NCBI RefSeq assembly: GCF_003987345.1
Contig: NZ_PIPP01000005.1
Coordinates: 108,197-172,196, forward strand
DNA from: Aliidiomarina shirensis
Lineage (GTDB): Bacteria; Pseudomonadota; Gammaproteobacteria; Enterobacterales; Alteromonadaceae
Length of the DNA: 64,000 nt
Direction of reading: 5' to 3'
The position numbers and the translations under genes were made by a program. The notes below the pieces were generated by a model, which was given only the letters and a program-made list of their open reading frames with translations, searched no databases and was not told the DNA's origin. How positions within the stretch are numbered: position 1 is the first letter of the stretch; every line of letters starts with the position of its first letter. This document shows positions 60,616-64,000 of the stretch, piece by piece.

Positions 60616-61962
60616 TTACTGGCCCATCTGCGCATTCAACATATCAAATTGCTGCATTAGGTAATTACTCGTTGAATTCATATTCGCAATCATCGAATCA
60701 AGCTGAGCGAACTGAGAGCGATACCGATCAATAGTTTTCTCAATGCTTTCTTCCATTCTCATGAAGCGGTCATCGAGCCTACCTATGCTTGCTTCCAAGC
60801 CTTGGGTCGTGTTCTTAATTGGGCCATCGCTCTGTAGCAACTGTGAAATACTCAAATCAATTTTGCCACTTAGGCCGCCATCCGCTGTAGTACCCGCGAA
60901 AAACGTACTAAGATCGTTCATATTATTTGCGGTTAAATCACTTAGCTTGGCTTCATCTAAGGTTAACGTGCCATCGAGCTCAAGTTCGATACCGATATCA
61001 CGCAACATTCGCGCATTACCTTCCTCAACGCCTTCACCCATAATGCTTCGCATACGCTGCTGCACCGTACGAAGCGTTGAGTCACCTAGTAACTGGCCGT
61101 TATTACCACCCTCGCCGCCAAATGCAGTGAGCTCGCCAATCACGCTTTGTAAATTGTTATATTTCTCGACAAATTCGGTAACTGCTTCTTGCGTTAGTTC
61201 GTTATCGCGAGTAATTGAAACCGTTGAACTACCTTCTTCTTGCAAATCTAAAGTAACGCCCTGAATGGCTCCTTCAACGCGATTGCTCTGGCTTGTGATG
61301 GTAATACCATTCACATTTAACATGGCATTTTGAGCTTGTTGTTCAGTAGCAGCATCAAGCGTGAGCTCTGCACCCAATGTGCCGAAATCTATATTGGTAA
61401 CCGCAGCATCAGTGCCTGTTTCTAACGAACTGACGACAAGCCGATAGGGAGTGCCGGAGCCATCATTCACAATTGAAGCTTGCACGCCACCATCAGAGGC
61501 ATTGATAGCATCTCGAATGTTTTGTAGTGAACTTTGCGCCGGGTCAATATCAACAGCAAACGTATCGCCATTACCAAGAGAGAATGAAATCGTGCCGCCG
61601 CCTAGATTATCGGTTTGGCTAGCAACACCATTGGTCGCCACACTATAAGCTTCCGCGCGGTCAATAACATTTACTTGATAACTACCAATCGGTGCTGTTG
61701 AGCTGGCAGCCGCACTCACTGAAGAGCCCGCTACCGCGCTACTAACACCTTGGAAAGTTTCTGGTTTGTTCAGCTTTGCAGCGGCATCTTGAAAAGTAGA
61801 TAATGCACTTTCGAGCCGGCCATAAGCAGATATTTTCGCCTGCTGTGCTTGTTTCTGTTGAGTAATAGGCTGAAGCTTCTGACGTTCAGCTGCTGCCAGC
61901 TGATCGAGAAGCCCATTGAGGTCCATACCAGAACCAATACCTAATGCAGAAATTGAAGCCAT
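60616..61962 (-). CDS. fliD: Flagellar filament cap protein FliD
   Basis: 448 residues. The N-terminal ISALGIGSGMDLNGLLDQL and the C-terminal coiled coil (SIEKTIDRYRSQFAQLD, then a LMQQFDMLNAQM end) are diagnostic. It forms the cap under which flagellin polymerises. The ATG follows AAGGT at 6 nt. A perfect sigma-28 promoter lies about 130 nt upstream, overlapping the end of the PilZ-HD-GYP gene. Likely operon: fliD-fliS-fliT-fliK-flhX. Confidence 0.95.
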   Translation of the reverse strand: MASISALGIGSGMDLNGLLDQLAAAERQKLQPITQQKQAQQAKISAYGRLESALSTFQDAAAKLNKPETFQGVSSAVAGSSVSAAASSTAPIGSYQVNVIDRAEAYSVATNGVASQTDNLGGGTISFSLGNGDTFAVDIDPAQSSLQNIRDAINASDGGVQASIVNDGSGTPYRLVVSSLETGTDAAVTNIDFGTLGAELTLDAATEQQAQNAMLNVNGITITSQSNRVEGAIQGVTLDLQEEGSSTVSITRDNELTQEAVTEFVEKYNNLQSVIGELTAFGGEGGNNGQLLGDSTLRTVQQRMRSIMGEGVEEGNARMLRDIGIELELDGTLTLDEAKLSDLTANNMNDLSTFFAGTTADGGLSGKIDLSISQLLQSDGPIKNTTQGLEASIGRLDDRFMRMEESIEKTIDRYRSQFAQLDSMIANMNSTSNYLMQQFDMLNAQMGQ

Positions 61963-62094
61963 TGTTTTACCTTTTGCAATTGCACATGTTGTTGAAACGA
62001 AATTATAGCGCTTTTAACAACAGCATGCTTATTTTGTCAGCTTTTTTCCAGTAGCAATCACCGAAAAAGCCATATTAAAAACTGCTAATTCAAA

Positions 62095-62121
62095 TTATCG
62101 GCAGCCAAAACCTAAACTTTA
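62095..62121 (-). promoter_or_regulatory. Perfect sigma-28 promoter for fliD
   Basis: On the minus strand: -35 TAAAGTTT (62114-62121), an 11-nt spacer and -10 GCCGATAA (62095-62102), an exact match to the FliA consensus. The -35 box contains the stop codon of the upstream PilZ-HD-GYP gene. Confidence 0.93.
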
Positions 62122-63840
62122 GAAATCAGTTTCGAGCACTTCTTTAATCTCACCAAGCTCAGCTAGCGCGCTTCCTTCAACGGGGTTTCCAAGCTCCGAA
62201 TCAGGGGGCCCATCATGGGTCGTCAAAATTACCTGACGAATCTGCTTACTTTCATCAAGGCCGGTCACCCATGCAAGTTGGTCGTTTAACTTGTAACGAA
62301 CAAGCGATCCTATCGCTATCATGCCAAAATGACGAATGTACCGTTCAATCCAGTCATAATCGAACTGCGTTGTATTAGCGAGTAAGTAACGATATGCCGT
62401 TTCTGTTGTTTGCCCCGCTCTATCGGCGCGCGGGCGGCACATAGCATCAACCGCATCAACAACTGCAACCATGCGCGATAACTGCCCCAAATCATCGCCC
62501 TTGAGCCCCAATGGATAGCCGGAGCCATCTAACCGCTCATTAATGCGCTCAAGCACGCCTTGCACCACTGCCGGTGCAAGCCATTTACAGTTATCCATTT
62601 GGTTAGTTAATAGTGCTACATGAGATTGCATACGTAGATAGGAATCACGGCTCAATGTACTAGCACGCCATAGTGAACCCGGCAGCATCCCTTTGCCCAA
62701 ATCATGCAACATGCCACATGCCACAATAGCTTTTTCCAATTCACGCGGGAGTTTTGCACCACTTTGCGCTAAATCGACCGCGCGAATAGCTACACTTAAG
62801 CCATGAATAACCCAAGCGGATTCACGGTGAATACAACGCAACGCAAATAGTGCGCCTTCGCGGTCGTCTTTTATAATGTCGAGTAATTTATCGGCGTGCG
62901 CTGAGAGCTGGCTGGAATTAATTTTTTGCCCTTGCCGTAGCGCTACCATTTGACTATCCAAATAGCCGGCTACGCGAGCCAGCCTTCTTGCTATTGGCGT
63001 TGGATATTTATGCCCTTGCCGGCGCCCCAAGGATACGCTTTCATCTTTTACTTCAAACAAAGGTGAGGGCGTTTTTGAAGAACCTTCGCCGGCATTTCGC
63101 GAAGCTTCCCTTTCGATTTCACGAACAAACGTCCAAAGTTGTTTTTCATCCGCTTTACTTACATTTGTAAATTCAAAGCCAACTGTTAAAACTTGCCGGT
63201 CGGGATCGGTTTTTATATGGCGAACATCCGCTACGATTGGAAAAACAGTACTATCCGGGAAACATATTTCAAGTTCAGAGCGCATATGATTAATAACTTT
63301 AGATGCACCATCTTGAGCAAAGAAATCAACCAGCGCGCCCGTCGCCGAAAGATCTTTCAAATCACCGATAAGTTCCATAGTGCGGGTTTCGGTAGCTTCT
63401 TCCGTACCTTCTTCAGTTGCGTTCGTTTCCTCTTGACCTGTTTTTTTGCGCTTTTTAACAATTTCTTCCGCACGCAAACGAACGCCTACATCCATGCCAA
63501 TGCGAAGTTGAGCTCGAAACGCAGATCTCCGCTGACGTAAATCTAACCCCTCGGGCCACGCCGATTTACTAACTAACCTGCCGGCGTTGTCTGAAAACTC
63601 AGTCATCTTCATCGGCGTTGACCGAATCATACCAGCGTGACTTTGCCCTAAAAGAATGAATTCAACACCCCGACGCAGTTTCGGAGCCAACTCACGAATC
63701 GCGGTTAAATCATACTCAACATACTCTTCATCCTTGATATCTAACAAAACCACCGGAAACACTTTCGCTTCAGCAATATTAAGCCGAATCTGTGCTGCGC
63801 CAGGTTGTGTCATGGTTTCGAGTAATGCAGAAACTTCCAT
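62119..63840 (-). CDS. PilZ (YcgR-like) / HD-GYP fusion protein, 5' end interrupted
   Basis: 573 residues from ATG 63840; the frame stays open upstream to the intron junction at 63873, so the true start probably lies beyond the intron. Residues 1-100 resemble a YcgR N-domain. A PilZ domain follows with intact c-di-GMP motifs R105-x3-R109 and DxSxxG (163-168), split by a Lys/Glu-rich insert (about 125-158). The C-terminal half is HD-GYP: His346, HD 379-380, His407 and GSGYP (439-443). The HHE of the family is I433-N434-E435, so metal ligands are missing and phosphodiesterase activity is doubtful. No ribosome-binding site precedes ATG 63840. The gene lies upstream of fliD and probably links c-di-GMP to motility. 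Confidence 0.85.
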   Translation of the reverse strand: MEVSALLETMTQPGAAQIRLNIAEAKVFPVVLLDIKDEEYVEYDLTAIRELAPKLRRGVEFILLGQSHAGMIRSTPMKMTEFSDNAGRLVSKSAWPEGLDLRQRRSAFRAQLRIGMDVGVRLRAEEIVKKRKKTGQEETNATEEGTEEATETRTMELIGDLKDLSATGALVDFFAQDGASKVINHMRSELEICFPDSTVFPIVADVRHIKTDPDRQVLTVGFEFTNVSKADEKQLWTFVREIEREASRNAGEGSSKTPSPLFEVKDESVSLGRRQGHKYPTPIARRLARVAGYLDSQMVALRQGQKINSSQLSAHADKLLDIIKDDREGALFALRCIHRESAWVIHGLSVAIRAVDLAQSGAKLPRELEKAIVACGMLHDLGKGMLPGSLWRASTLSRDSYLRMQSHVALLTNQMDNCKWLAPAVVQGVLERINERLDGSGYPLGLKGDDLGQLSRMVAVVDAVDAMCRPRADRAGQTTETAYRYLLANTTQFDYDWIERYIRHFGMIAIGSLVRYKLNDQLAWVTGLDESKQIRQVILTTHDGPPDSELGNPVEGSALAELGEIKEVLETDF

Positions 63841-63873
63841 TTTGCTCGAAACGGGTGAGTATTCTTCTTCCTG

Positions 63874-64000
63874 ATCGAGTAGGAGGAGGCCTCACGGCCT
63901 CCGTCCTCTCACACCACCGGGCATACGGTTCCGTACCACGGCGGTTCATAGGTTACATTTGAGCCGATGGTAACTGTCCATCAGCGATATCAATCCCAGT
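63874..64000 (-). mobile_element. 3' end of a group II intron (domains V-VI), partial
   Basis: Read on the minus strand, about 63911-63947 folds into a domain V-like hairpin: outer stem ACCGCCG / CGGTGGT and inner stem TACG / CGTA. A domain VI hairpin follows (GGAGGCC / GGCCTCC, 63885-63902), and then the typical 3' terminus CCTACTCGAT ending at 63874. Immediately 3' the reading frame of the PilZ-HD-GYP gene resumes (Q-E-E-E-Y). The rest of the intron, with any reverse-transcriptase ORF, lies outside the window. Identified from remembered group II 3'-end patterns, not from a covariance-model search. Confidence 0.72.

Noticed and set aside
60743..61264. A 173-codon frame on the plus strand opposite fliD
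   Set aside because: Antisense to fliD; very Ser-rich and low in complexity, with no recognisable domain.
1..64000. tRNA, rRNA, CRISPR arrays or insertion sequences
   Set aside because: None seen by eye: no regularly spaced direct repeats, no transposase frame and no rRNA signature. tRNAs would need a covariance search to exclude.

Overview
The window reads as chromosomal DNA of a marine gammaproteobacterium of the Alteromonadales, most likely Idiomarinaceae. The best taxonomic clue is the heme oxygenase plus phytochrome-GGDEF pair at 28291-31108: the phytochrome is 682 residues long, with the chromophore Cys at position 17, and closely resembles the phytochrome-activated diguanylate cyclase IsPadC of Idiomarina sp. 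A28L as I remember it. The genus assignment is inference, since no rRNA or tRNA gene is visible.

Layout. 174-4943: a periplasmic-sensor diguanylate cyclase and a first MotA/MotB-type stator pair. 5182-15742: housekeeping and envelope genes (dbpA, a glutathione transferase, a YeiH-type transporter, two exported beta-rich proteins, an M1 peptidase lipoprotein, and a membrane-anchored disulfide reductase with a sterol-desaturase-like partner). 15825-17559: a RegB/RegA-like two-component pair with a degenerate kinase. 17769-23423: a stress-type module of PRC-barrel proteins, a ferritin-like protein, two tandem Crp/Fnr regulators and two very small membrane proteins. 23789-28283: an SDR / aldehyde dehydrogenase / Tat subunit / GMC oxidase operon. 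28291-33975: heme oxygenase and phytochrome, then SirB2, hemN and rlmA. 34098-39120: an RND efflux operon led by a BigR/YgaV-like ArsR regulator with two copies of one palindromic operator. 39305-48235: a NarL-like regulator lacking its phospho-acceptor Asp, gcdH, ompA, cpdB, rlmJ and a serine hydrolase.

The last quarter (48363-63840) is a flagellar locus on the minus strand: fliD, fliS, fliT-like, fliK-like, flhX, flhD, flhC, motA, motB, flhB, flhA, flhF, a shrunken FlhG-like protein and fliA. It is governed by FlhDC and sigma-28, unlike the FlrA/FlrBC logic usual in polar-flagellated Alteromonadales, and its gene order recalls Betaproteobacteria and enterics. Two near-consensus sigma-28 promoters (upstream of motA and of fliD) are directly readable. 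The locus begins with a PilZ / HD-GYP protein whose 5' end is interrupted by the 3' end of a group II intron at the window edge.

Cyclic-di-GMP recurs across the window: two GGDEF proteins (one light-regulated), a PilZ-HD-GYP protein beside the flagellar genes, and two stator sets. The strongest candidates for new biology are the ATPase-dead FlhG remnant that keeps the DQAxxLR motif, the intron-split PilZ-HD-GYP protein with damaged HD-GYP metal ligands, and the ArsR-DUF2892-RND operon with its duplicated operator.
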